From Ignavibacteria bacterium (GTDB lineage: Bacteria > Bacteroidota > Ignavibacteria > Ignavibacteriales > Ignavibacteriaceae): a stretch of DNA of 64,000 nt. Each line of letters starts with the position of its first letter. Position 1 is the stretch's first letter. Positions 8,911 through 16,965 of the stretch are shown in pieces. The notes beneath the pieces were generated by a model. That model did not search any database, was not told the DNA's origin, and was given only the letters and a program-made list of their open reading frames with translations. A program made the translations under genes and the position numbers. The DNA is taken from NCBI GenBank assembly GCA_021286645.1, contig JAJTBZ010000075.1, positions 1-64,000 of the forward strand, read 5' to 3'.

Positions 8911-9768
8911 CTATTTATTCTCTATCGGCTTCCTGATTTTTAGTTGGTAGGTATCCCCCTCACATAAGATATGAGTTATAATATTCTGCGCGCTATATAT
9001 CGAATTCGTGTTTATTTTCGTGTTCGTGACATGTGCTGCATCTATAACCAATACCGAACTATTGCCAATAACTTCAATTTCGTCAGTTGGTTTAACCCAT
9101 ATAGCAGTTGATTCGTCAATTCCTATTCCCAACTTCTCCGGATTATCCAATATTACACTAAATAACCTGTTAGCGCGTCTTCTTTTTATAAAATGCTGGT
9201 CGATGATACATTGATCAAGAAAACCAAATCCTTCGGCAACACAAATATTGCCTTTTTTTATGCTTGAATATGCATTGGTGCTATCTTTATCAATCAATTC
9301 CTCGCCGGTAATCATTGTCTTGCTCATTATCGCAGCCCCTGCACTCGTTCCGCCAATAACACCACCGGAGTTATATATAGCCTTTACCCGTTCTAAAAAC
9401 CGGGTTCCTGATAAGGCACGGGTTAGTTTCGTCTGATCGCCACCGGTAAAGAACACTCCTGTTACACCGTTGAGTTTCGCCATTAGCGAGTCTGAATCAA
9501 TTTCTCCACGATTTGCAATCACTACTACTATGTTATTACAACCAGCCGCTCTCAATTTTACTGCAAAAGCTTCCGCTCCCTTTTCCGGTTCCGCGCTTGC
9601 CAGCGGAATTATTGCAATTTTATTTGCCGCCCCGCCTGCAAGCGAAATAAATTTCGCTGTAATACTTGCGGGAATAGCGCCACCGCCAATTATTATCAGG
9701 TGCCCTTTGCTGGCGGCCGTACAGTTAAAAACTGCTAAAAGAGCAAGAAGGAGGCTTATCCGTTTCAT
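8911..9768 (-). CDS. exported cyanophycinase-like S51 peptidase
   Basis: This 285-aa protein has a signal peptide (1-20, MKRISLLLALLAVFNCTAAS; the Cys is not in a good lipobox). The S51 signatures are FFTGGDQ at 106-112, GGTSAGAA at 139-146 with Ser142 as nucleophile, and DQHFIKRRRANRL at 190-202, close to the cyanophycinase DQHFxxRxRxxRL substrate-site segment. Cyanophycinases hydrolyse the beta-Asp-Arg polymer cyanophycin to dipeptides. The ATG overlaps the M20 stop codon by 4 bp (ATGA). Length and motifs fit cyanophycinase better than cytoplasmic dipeptidase E, which is shorter and unexported. It is a diverged paralogue of the S51 protein at 1-977. Confidence 0.88.
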   Translation of the reverse strand: MKRISLLLALLAVFNCTAASKGHLIIIGGGAIPASITAKFISLAGGAANKIAIIPLASAEPEKGAEAFAVKLRAAGCNNIVVVIANRGEIDSDSLMAKLNGVTGVFFTGGDQTKLTRALSGTRFLERVKAIYNSGGVIGGTSAGAAIMSKTMITGEELIDKDSTNAYSSIKKGNICVAEGFGFLDQCIIDQHFIKRRRANRLFSVILDNPEKLGIGIDESTAIWVKPTDEIEVIGNSSVLVIDAAHVTNTKINTNSIYSAQNIITHILCEGDTYQLKIRKPIENK

Positions 9769-10856
9769 AGGGTAATTAACTCCATTATAATATTGCTGGT
9801 CTTGTGCAGATCCTCATAGAGAATATATTCATCATTGGAATGCGGGTTGGCAGCGCCAATTCCCAAATTTACACTTGGAATGCCACGGGCATTTAAGGAA
9901 TTGGCGTCACTACCACCCCAAGATTCATTGGGGACGGGTGACAATCCCGATTTTAGAATAGCTTCAAATACTCTCTTATACACCGGCATGTCAGGTGTAA
10001 GTGTATAAGGTTTAAAACCCCAATCGAAAGTAATTGAAACATTACCGTGTAATTCTTCTGCAGCAGTATAAAAATACTTTTGAATTTCATCGGCCTTGGC
10101 CTGTATTTTTTCCGGATTCAAAGACCTGATTTCGCCTTTAAGTTCGGTTAATTCCGGTACAACGTTTACCGCAGTACCACCACTAATAACTCCAATATTT
10201 GCGGTTGTTTCTTCGTCAATTCGGCCTAAACTGAGTTTGCTAATGGCATTGCCCGCAATTTTAATTGCATCGATTCCTTTTTCAGGTGCTAATCCTGAAT
10301 GGGCTGATTTACCGTTTACCAGAATATGAAAATCCAGAGAGCCAACAGATTCCCGAATAAAATTGCCCGGACGTAAATGAGAGTCGAATATAAATCCCAT
10401 TTTTATATTTGGATGCAACTCAAGATTTAATCCGCCTGCCAGGGTTGTTTCTTCCTGTGTAGTAAAGCAAATAGTAAAATCCTTCAGTGGTGATTTTTCG
10501 AATATTGCTTTTTCGACCGCATAAAGTATGCAGGCAATCCCGGCACGGTTATCAACACCAAGTACGGTTGTACCATCAGAAGTAATGCGATCAGCAAGTA
10601 GTTTCGGTCTAACTTTTTCAGTGGGCCGGGCTGTATCCATGTGTGACAGGATCATGAAATCACCGCCATTACCAATTGGACAAAGAACATTACCACAGTT
10701 ACTTTTAGTCCGATCAGCCGAAGCATCCTCATAGGGATGAAGATTGAGGTTTTCGAGAAAGTTTTTTATATAATCAGCTACCGGGCGCTCCGAGCCAGAA
10801 AGCGCATTTATCTTAATTACTTCACAAAAAATGTCGAGCAGTCGGGAGTTTTGCAC
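9765..10856 (-). CDS. M20-family metallopeptidase (peptidase T-like), cytoplasmic
   Basis: Zinc-peptidase landmarks are SHMDT (HxD), GVDNRAG (bridging Asp), TQEET (catalytic Glu and ligand Glu), DSHLRPG, SWGGSD and the late NPHSNDE His ligand, with the inserted dimerisation domain between them. The frame stays open upstream to a TTG at 10931, but that extension contains the promoter and operator. The GTG at 10856 (363 aa) gives a normal family N-terminus and is my chosen start; its ribosome-binding site is weak. There is no signal peptide, so it acts in the cytoplasm on imported peptides. It is the first gene of the operon. It could be an isoaspartyl/beta-aspartyl dipeptidase, an aminotripeptidase or an amidohydrolase; the context favours the first. 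Confidence 0.85.
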   Translation of the reverse strand: MQNSRLLDIFCEVIKINALSGSERPVADYIKNFLENLNLHPYEDASADRTKSNCGNVLCPIGNGGDFMILSHMDTARPTEKVRPKLLADRITSDGTTVLGVDNRAGIACILYAVEKAIFEKSPLKDFTICFTTQEETTLAGGLNLELHPNIKMGFIFDSHLRPGNFIRESVGSLDFHILVNGKSAHSGLAPEKGIDAIKIAGNAISKLSLGRIDEETTANIGVISGGTAVNVVPELTELKGEIRSLNPEKIQAKADEIQKYFYTAAEELHGNVSITFDWGFKPYTLTPDMPVYKRVFEAILKSGLSPVPNESWGGSDANSLNARGIPSVNLGIGAANPHSNDEYILYEDLHKTSNIIMELITL

Positions 10857-10882
10857 TGTAATATCCGTTACTTTAAATAATT

Positions 10883-10906
10883 TTGTTGTAGCATCCACTA
10901 CAACAA
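10883..10906. promoter_or_regulatory. perfect 9+9 bp palindrome, probable operator of the peptidase operon
   Basis: TTGTTGTAG and CTACAACAA flank a 6-bp spacer (CATCCA on the plus strand). It overlaps the -10 hexamer and the expected transcription start of the leftward promoter, so bound protein would block initiation. The only DNA-binding protein encoded in this operon is the RpiR-type regulator at 6622-7479. RpiR-family sites known from HexR are TGTA/TACA palindromes, and this site contains TGTAG...CTACA. The assignment is inference. Confidence 0.6.
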
Positions 10907-10931
10907 TACACAAAAACCCCGAACATGTCAA
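10903..10931 (-). promoter_or_regulatory. sigma70-like promoter of the peptidase/TonB-receptor operon
   Basis: On the minus strand TTGACA (10931-10926) and TATTGT (10908-10903) are separated by exactly 17 nt. Transcription would start near 10896, about 40 nt before the GTG chosen for the M20 gene. The -35 matches consensus fully. This is a sequence match only and no start site has been mapped. Confidence 0.6.
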
Positions 10932-11224
10932 GCTTTTTTTTCAGTTATCCGTCTTTTCTTATAAAAATATATGCCCTTGTAATTTACTTTCACTTGGAAT
11001 TGTGCAGTAAGTACAATGCGCCATTTTGATTATATAGCATATATTATTTGTCAATCGTGATAATTTTACTACTTTATCAGGTAGATTTTCTGCATTCCTT
11101 ATAGATTTTATTCTATACCTTTTGGCTGTATCATTCCCGACTTCAAGAGTCATCGGATCCCGATTCTTTAATACATATTGCTAACCGTGAAATTTCCATA
11201 AACACAACATACTGAAGGAAGTTC

Positions 11225-12058
11225 GTGAAAAAAGTATTCGTCCTTATATCCATATTGGTTATTAGTTATTTTCTCCCCGGCTGTAAAAGTGAAAACGCTA
11301 CGCAGCCTGAACAGGTTATTCAAGACACAACGCATTTCATTACAGATACCAGCATTCACATTGATTCAATTAAAGAAGGCAGCTTAACAATTTACAAACT
11401 GAACAAATTTCAAACAGTTATTGTTAAGATACCTGAAATCAGTTCGTATATATATTTAAAAAAACCGACAAGAACGCTTTCCGGTGTTGGAATCGATAGC
11501 AATTTCGCTCTTGTTGTCAACTCTTCATATTTTGATTACATGCCTGCCGATACGGTTACACATCAATCCGATTATTATTATCATGCCGGATATTTTAAAA
11601 TGCACGATTCTGTTTACCAGATCATGAAAGATGAGCGACAAGCGTCAAATCTCTTCGCGTACAACTCACGAACTAAAACGGTAAATTACTTTACACTCAA
11701 TGAACTCGGTTTAACTTCCGGTTACGACCTGGTAGTGCAGGCGGGCCCAATGCTGATTAAAAACAATCAGGTTGATTCCAGCCATATCAGCGCATCAGTA
11801 AACGGGTTACTTCCCTGGCCCCGTACTCTGTTTGCCTCAGTAAACGGCAAAGATTTATATATCATAGTTAACCTTAATTTTACACCGGCATCCCTGTTTG
11901 AAATGGCAAAATTATTGCGGGAATGCGGGCTTTTTAAGCCTACCCTGAACGTAATGAATTTCGATGGAGGGGTTTCAACTGCGCTCTATATTCGCAATCA
12001 TCCGGAACTTTGCACCAGAAGCGAAACAACTTTACCCTTCATGATTGGTGTAAAATAA
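11225..12058 (+). CDS. lipoprotein with phosphodiester glycosidase (NAGPA-like) domain
   Basis: The start is a GTG with AAGGA upstream. Residues 1-20 form a lipoprotein signal with Cys at the lipobox (FLPGC). The remaining part of the 277-aa protein carries the NAGPA/DUF2233 pattern: VVNSSYFDY, AGPMLIKNNQ, WPRTLFASVNGKDLYIIV and the terminal FDGGVSTALYI (FDGGGSTA in most members). NAGPA itself uncovers mannose-6-phosphate; bacterial members act on sugar-1-phosphodiester links in envelope polymers. It is followed at 27 bp by a second lipoprotein gene, so the two are probably cotranscribed. The natural substrate is unknown. Confidence 0.82.
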   Translation: MKKVFVLISILVISYFLPGCKSENATQPEQVIQDTTHFITDTSIHIDSIKEGSLTIYKLNKFQTVIVKIPEISSYIYLKKPTRTLSGVGIDSNFALVVNSSYFDYMPADTVTHQSDYYYHAGYFKMHDSVYQIMKDERQASNLFAYNSRTKTVNYFTLNELGLTSGYDLVVQAGPMLIKNNQVDSSHISASVNGLLPWPRTLFASVNGKDLYIIVNLNFTPASLFEMAKLLRECGLFKPTLNVMNFDGGVSTALYIRNHPELCTRSETTLPFMIGVK

Positions 12059-12085
12059 TTGTAAAATGATATTTAAAGGAATTCA

Positions 12086-13924
12086 ATGAAACGGTATTTA
12101 ATATATTTTTGTCTATTTATATGTTCGCTTCTCCTAATTTCCTGCAAATCTAATGATACATCATTGGATATCGACACTCCGGCAGGTGAACAACTACAAT
12201 GGGGCAGGCAGAACCAACTGCCGTTTTTCGCTTCTAATTTACTGGGTTCTGCGTTTAGCAATTCGACATGTGGTTTCTTTGTGGGTAAAGACGGGGCAAT
12301 TCTTTCGACAACAAATGCAGGTGAAAGTTGGCAACAACAAAAAAGCAATACTACAGAAGTATTAAACTGCGTTAGCTCTCCAACAAAGCTTTTCGCTATA
12401 ATTGCCGGCAATAATGGCATCATTTTACGAACTGTCGATGGAGGAGCAAACTGGGGACGAATATCATCTGGTACAAACGCTATTCTCTATACCGTTGCAT
12501 TCGCCAACACAGATACGGGAATAATTGCCGGGGCAGATGGTTTGTTGATTCGAACAATCGATGGTGGCATCACCTGGCAACAGGTTAATTCTAATACTAC
12601 AAATTCACTGCGTGCAATCATTTTCCTTGATTCAAAAACCGCAGTTGCTGTCGGGCGTAATGGAGTAATTATCCGTTCTACCGATGCCGGGCAATCCTGG
12701 ACAATAATTCCAAGCAATTCCACCTCGTATTTTCTGGCATTATCATTCGCTGATCCTTTGCATGGAATGCTTTCAGGAGCCTCCGGAGTAATTTATGGTA
12801 CAACGGATGGGGGACTAACCTGGACAGCCCGTATTAGTGGAAGCAGCAGCAATTTATTCGCGATATCATACCCTTCGTTAACATCCTGCACAGCTGCAGG
12901 CGCTAACGGGGTAGCACTGCATTCGACAAATTCCGGCACTTCATGGGATTCAAAAACTATTATTGTAAATAAAGGAATTAGCACAATTGGTTTCGTTTCG
13001 CCTTCAATTGGTATTGCGGCGGGTGATGGCGGGTTACTTTTAAAAACAACAGACGCCGGCCAAACCTGGTACAGTGTGCAGCCAAATAGCACGAGTGGTT
13101 GGTTATATAGCGTTGCCTTTTCTACTGAGCAGAAGGGTATCGCCATCGGCGAATATTCTACCATAGTTCGAACTACGAATGGTGGAATAAGTTGGTTTCT
13201 TCTGCCATATATTATGCCTTTAAATCATTTACGGGGCATCTCTTTCTGGGATGAAAATACGGCAGTTACCGTTGGTGAAGCAGGCGAAATACAGTTCACA
13301 TCAAATTTTGGCACCAATTGGAGTAAACAGAAAAGCAGTTGTGTCGAATATATTTATGGAGTTCGATGCATTGGAAGCTCATCTGCCGTGGCAGTAGGAT
13401 TCGGCGGAAAAATTATTAAAACATCCAATAGTGGTACCACGTGGACAGATGCCAGTTCGGGCACAGTGAACCATCTATTCGCCGTGGATTTTGCAAATTC
13501 GCAAAAGGGTTCTGTTGTTGGCCTTTATGGAACAATTCTTCGTACTACCGATGGTGGCAATACTTGGGCTAACCAATCGGGCATTACACCATATAATTTA
13601 TTTGCCGTATATACCCCCGATGAATCAACGATAATTGCTGTTGGGGGATTTGGTACGATTATAAAGAGTATTGATGGCGGTAAAACATGGCATGCTCAAC
13701 TAAGCTATACAAGTAATGATTTACGTGCCATTACAGGTATTTCCACTACCGATTTAACTGTTACAGGAGAAAACGGAACCTTACTGCATTCAACCGACGG
13801 CGGAGCTAATTGGGAAAGACAATCTTTTTCAACCACTAACTGGTTGTACGGAATATGTAAAAAAGGGGCTTCTTCCATCTGTGTTGTCGGACAAAACGGA
13901 ACTATCCTTTCAGCCAGCAAGTAA
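12086..13924 (+). CDS. lipoprotein with 13 YCF48/BNR-like propeller repeats
   Basis: A lipoprotein signal (lipobox near LLLISC) precedes a body made almost entirely of repeats of about 42 aa with the core T(T/I/S)(D/N)(G/A)GxxW. I count 13, for example TTNAGESW, TVDGGANW, TIDGGITW, TTDGGNTW and STDGGANW. Each is preceded by a hydrophobic strand and G(x)DGxI(L/I)(R/S)T. This is the YCF48/sialidase-like (BNR) propeller architecture; 13 repeats suggest two fused propellers. YCF48 itself helps photosystem II assembly, but heterotroph homologues are surface proteins of unknown role. A bidirectional-looking terminator follows. Confidence 0.8.
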   Translation: MKRYLIYFCLFICSLLLISCKSNDTSLDIDTPAGEQLQWGRQNQLPFFASNLLGSAFSNSTCGFFVGKDGAILSTTNAGESWQQQKSNTTEVLNCVSSPTKLFAIIAGNNGIILRTVDGGANWGRISSGTNAILYTVAFANTDTGIIAGADGLLIRTIDGGITWQQVNSNTTNSLRAIIFLDSKTAVAVGRNGVIIRSTDAGQSWTIIPSNSTSYFLALSFADPLHGMLSGASGVIYGTTDGGLTWTARISGSSSNLFAISYPSLTSCTAAGANGVALHSTNSGTSWDSKTIIVNKGISTIGFVSPSIGIAAGDGGLLLKTTDAGQTWYSVQPNSTSGWLYSVAFSTEQKGIAIGEYSTIVRTTNGGISWFLLPYIMPLNHLRGISFWDENTAVTVGEAGEIQFTSNFGTNWSKQKSSCVEYIYGVRCIGSSSAVAVGFGGKIIKTSNSGTTWTDASSGTVNHLFAVDFANSQKGSVVGLYGTILRTTDGGNTWANQSGITPYNLFAVYTPDESTIIAVGGFGTIIKSIDGGKTWHAQLSYTSNDLRAITGISTTDLTVTGENGTLLHSTDGGANWERQSFSTTNWLYGICKKGASSICVVGQNGTILSASK

Positions 13925-13930
13925 TTTTAT

Positions 13931-13960
13931 GCCGGTTATACTATATAATGTGTAACCGGC
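13931..13960. terminator. rho-independent terminator between convergent genes
   Basis: GCCGGTTATA and TGTAACCGGC form a 10-bp stem (one G-U pair) with a 10-nt loop, followed on the plus strand by TTCATTTTATTTTC. It lies 7 bp after the YCF48-like gene and 22 bp before the end of the convergent radical SAM gene, so it could serve both. Confidence 0.75.
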
Positions 13961-13982
13961 TTCATTTTATTTTCAGTCATTA

Positions 13983-14882
13983 TCAGAAAAGTTTTCTGAC
14001 AACCGCATAAGTTTCCCAATCCCCCTGCATTAAACTATGTGCAGCTACCGGAATGGTGCACCCGCAGCTACTACAATCAATACCCTCGCCAAAAACACAT
14101 GGTTGTTTCAAATGCATTGCGGGAGTATATGATTGTACCAGTCCCTTTCTGAGAATACATGTTTCCACATGACTCTTGCTTAAGACTGTTTCGATCATTT
14201 TTCCGGATATTAATATATAGTCCGGATCAATCCTCTTTAACTCGCGTAAAGTATTTACTGCCTGCTCCAACTCATCACGCTGTAATTTGTCGGTGTCGTC
14301 TTTTCGGGCGGTATAAAATGAAAACGATATACCTTTTACACGGGCAGATTTAGCTGCTAAATAAAGTCCATGGATATTTGAAAAATTTTGCCGGGTAATG
14401 GTTGCAAGGATTACTGTTTTCGAACGGCCGGATATATTTTTCATCGTACGCGCGAATGTACCCTTGCCCCTGATCTCATCATGTTCGGCTTCCGCGCCAT
14501 CAATGCTAACATAAAACGAATTTTTTAGCTCTGGTGGCAGCGGCATTGTGCCATTGGTAACAATATTTACATTTCGATAACCAAATATCCTGTTTGCAGC
14601 ATCAATGACTTTCGGGCGTAATAAGGGCTCACCGCCTGTAAGGTACACGTTGGAAACATTTTCATTTTTATGACGTATAAAGACCTGTTCCCACTCCTCA
14701 TCAGAAAGAGCATCAACCATTGTTTTGTTATTGTTTTTATAGAAATAGCAGTGAATACAATCTAAATTACATTTATATGTAATATCATAGTTAACAGATA
14801 TTGGGGTCCGATGTACTTTATAGTTGTACAACATCCTTAACAATGAAACGAGATAACCGAATGGCCTAAGTAGTGCCCGCAA
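13983..14882 (-). CDS. radical SAM protein
   Basis: This 299-aa protein has the radical SAM cluster motif CNLDCIHC at about residues 38-45 and the SAM-binding TGGEPLLRP near 100-108. A Cys-rich C-terminus follows (ETCILRKG, QPCVFGEGIDCSSCGC) that probably binds an auxiliary Fe-S cluster, as in SPASM or HpnH-like proteins. The N-terminal 35 residues are basic. It is transcribed alone, convergent with the YCF48-like gene. No peptide precursor or modified-cofactor pathway is next to it, so its substrate is unassigned. Confidence 0.82.
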   Translation of the reverse strand: MRALLRPFGYLVSLLRMLYNYKVHRTPISVNYDITYKCNLDCIHCYFYKNNNKTMVDALSDEEWEQVFIRHKNENVSNVYLTGGEPLLRPKVIDAANRIFGYRNVNIVTNGTMPLPPELKNSFYVSIDGAEAEHDEIRGKGTFARTMKNISGRSKTVILATITRQNFSNIHGLYLAAKSARVKGISFSFYTARKDDTDKLQRDELEQAVNTLRELKRIDPDYILISGKMIETVLSKSHVETCILRKGLVQSYTPAMHLKQPCVFGEGIDCSSCGCTIPVAAHSLMQGDWETYAVVRKLF

Positions 14883-15062
14883 ATTTAACTTCCTGTCATT
14901 AATCGAAAAATTTTCCTAATATACAAAAATTCGAAATAAGCTTATGAAAAGCCGTTTGCATTTTTTTGCCGGCACCATAATACACTGAAGTAAAATGATA
15001 GTTCCTCAGATGGCTGCATTGTTGTACATTTATTTATTAATTATTCAATTTCCGGGTAGTCA

Positions 15063-15767
15063 ATGTCAAAAAAATATTTTCTTGTTCTTACAATTATATT
15101 GTTATGCATGCAGGGAATTTCGGCACAATCCGGGAAAGGCCGACTTGTTGATATAGACGGGAATGAATATACGGTAACCAGAATTGGAAACTTTGACTGG
15201 ATGTGTGAGAACCTGCGGTGCAAACATTTGAATACAGGTACCCCGTTAATAAATATAACCGATAACGCTCAATGGATAAATACACATACGGCAGCGTTTA
15301 CCTGGTATAATAATAATCCCAAATACCAGGATTCCACGGGGTTATTATATAACTGGTATGCGGTAAATACAGAAAAGCTCTGCCCATTAGGTTGGCATAT
15401 CCCTTCCGATGATGAATGGAAGAACCTTGAAGGCATTGTAGATTCACTCTACTCTGTGGGGAATGAAGTCTGGAATGAATCCGGTTTACGGGGATCGAAT
15501 GTAGCTGTAGTTCTTAAAGCTACGGATGGTTGGCGAGACAAATATCCGGCAACTGATAGCTATGGTTTTTCGGCACTCCCGGGTGGTGAATATTTAACAG
15601 CTTTTCACGGATATGGAACGAGCGGGTTCTGGTGGACCAGTACTGAATCAGACTCAACAAATGCCTGGTACCGGAATATGGTTTACTCATTCGATAATAT
15701 TGATCGAAATACTCATCCCAAAACTATGGGATTTTCGGTTCGTTGTGTAAGGGCAAAAACACCGTAA
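15063..15767 (+). CDS. secreted FISUMP-domain protein
   Basis: A signal peptide (1-21, ending GISAQ) is followed by a full Fibrobacter-succinogenes-major-paralogous (FISUMP) domain. Its marks are VDIDGNEYTVTRIGNFDWMC, ENLRCKHLNTG, WYNNNPKYQDSTGLLYNWYAV, GWHIPSDDEWKNLE, LPGGEY and FWWTSTESDSTNAWYRNM, ending in GFSVRCVR. FISUMP proteins are exported and usually lipid- or surface-associated; their function is not established. The gene stands alone with 170-180 bp on each side. Confidence 0.82.
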   Translation: MSKKYFLVLTIILLCMQGISAQSGKGRLVDIDGNEYTVTRIGNFDWMCENLRCKHLNTGTPLINITDNAQWINTHTAAFTWYNNNPKYQDSTGLLYNWYAVNTEKLCPLGWHIPSDDEWKNLEGIVDSLYSVGNEVWNESGLRGSNVAVVLKATDGWRDKYPATDSYGFSALPGGEYLTAFHGYGTSGFWWTSTESDSTNAWYRNMVYSFDNIDRNTHPKTMGFSVRCVRAKTP

Positions 15768-15940
15768 CACTTTTTCTAAAACATAGAATGGATTATATTA
15801 CAAACAGGCTTTAACGCTGATTACATTAATGACTTCCATTACAATAAATTTAATCTGTTCGCCGGTTATAGAAGTTATAAGCAATCATATTATCAATGTA
15901 AAATTAACTGAATCAAATTTTTACGATTAGCATAGATACC

Positions 15941-16957
15941 ATGACGTATAGTAAATATACCAGACATATCATTCTCACACTTACCGGAATAATGTTTCTG
16001 ATAAGCGGTTTTGCAAAATTATTCCCCATTTCTTCTTTCGAGTTTCAATTGGTATTGAAAGGTTTTGCAAGCTGGTTAACTGCGCCCTGGCTTAGCAGGT
16101 TTTTAATTGGAACTGAACTGTTTTTGGGCTTCAGTTTACTCACTCAGCAAAAATATTATGTTTGGTTTACCCGGGCTGCAATAATGCTGCTCACTATTTT
16201 CAGCATATACCTTGTTCTGGATATCATATATAACGGCGGTGATAAAAACTGCGGATGCTTTGGAGAAGTAATACGTATGTCCTCCCCTGCAGCTCTGTTA
16301 AAAAACATACTAAGTATTATCATTTTAGTCCCGCTGGTTACGCGTCGAAATTCATCTGGTCGGGTTTGTATGGTTTTACCTGCTGTGGGTTCTGCTTTCA
16401 TTACCCTCTTATTGATTTTGGTCATAGTTCCGGTTAAGAAATATAATTCTCCGGTTAAAAGTATTAGCCCGCAGGCTATAGCGATAGAAATACCAAATAC
16501 AAAAGTTAAAACTGTAACAGATAGATTTATACATCCGGATACTTTACATAATCGGACCCGACAGGAGCCGCAACCGGCACACTCCGTCTTCTCCCGTTTT
16601 ACATCTTTCTCAACCGGTAATATAAATCTCGATGAAGGTAAAAAAGTAGTTGCTCTTCTTAGTTTGGACTGCGAGCATTGTCTGAAAGCGGCTCAAATAC
16701 TACATGAAAGCCAAAAAGCCGATAAAGCATTTCCGATATTTGCATTGTTTCTGGGTGAACAAAGTCAGGTAGCTGATTTTATGAAGCAAAGCGGCTTATC
16801 TTGCCCTTATATGATTCTTGACGCTCAGGATTTTTTCCCTCTCTTAACGAAAAGCCCTCCACGGGTATGTGTTCTTTGGAATGGAAATGTTATTCGGAAT
16901 ATCGAATCTGAGGAATTTGAGCCTATACAGTTACCTAAAAAGTGGCCGATAAATTAA
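15941..16957 (+). CDS. MauE/DoxX-type membrane protein fused to a thioredoxin-like CEHC domain
   Basis: The first 165 residues contain four to five membrane helices in the MauE/DoxX pattern (MFLISGFAKLFP, LIGTELFLGF), with CGCFGE as a periplasmic Cys pair. After a linker rich in Pro and Thr (about 170-225), residues 235-338 form a thioredoxin-like domain with LLSLDCEHCLKAAQIL as the CxxC site and a later SGLSCPY. It probably moves electrons between membrane and periplasmic disulfides, as MauE does for amine dehydrogenase maturation. The gene ends 8 bp from the convergent flippase gene. No client protein is recognisable next to it. Confidence 0.75.
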   Translation: MTYSKYTRHIILTLTGIMFLISGFAKLFPISSFEFQLVLKGFASWLTAPWLSRFLIGTELFLGFSLLTQQKYYVWFTRAAIMLLTIFSIYLVLDIIYNGGDKNCGCFGEVIRMSSPAALLKNILSIIILVPLVTRRNSSGRVCMVLPAVGSAFITLLLILVIVPVKKYNSPVKSISPQAIAIEIPNTKVKTVTDRFIHPDTLHNRTRQEPQPAHSVFSRFTSFSTGNINLDEGKKVVALLSLDCEHCLKAAQILHESQKADKAFPIFALFLGEQSQVADFMKQSGLSCPYMILDAQDFFPLLTKSPPRVCVLWNGNVIRNIESEEFEPIQLPKKWPIN

Positions 16958-16965
16958 TATCGCAA

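Larger units (their letters stand above)
10857..11224. other. divergent intergenic control region
   Basis: This stretch separates the leftward peptidase operon from the rightward lipoprotein genes. It contains the leftward promoter and palindrome described separately at 10883-10931 and, on the plus strand, AAGGA a few bases before the GTG at 11225. A 64-codon frame on the minus strand (10959-11153) has no recognisable features and is not called. No other conserved element was seen. Confidence 0.5.

Noticed and set aside
10959-11153. 64-codon open frame on the minus strand
   Set aside because: No signal, domain or ribosome-binding site; lies in the divergent control region and has an odd Cys-rich composition.
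15780-15915. About 44 open codons after the FISUMP gene with plausible aromatic composition
   Set aside because: No start codon in frame and AT-rich sequence alone can explain it.
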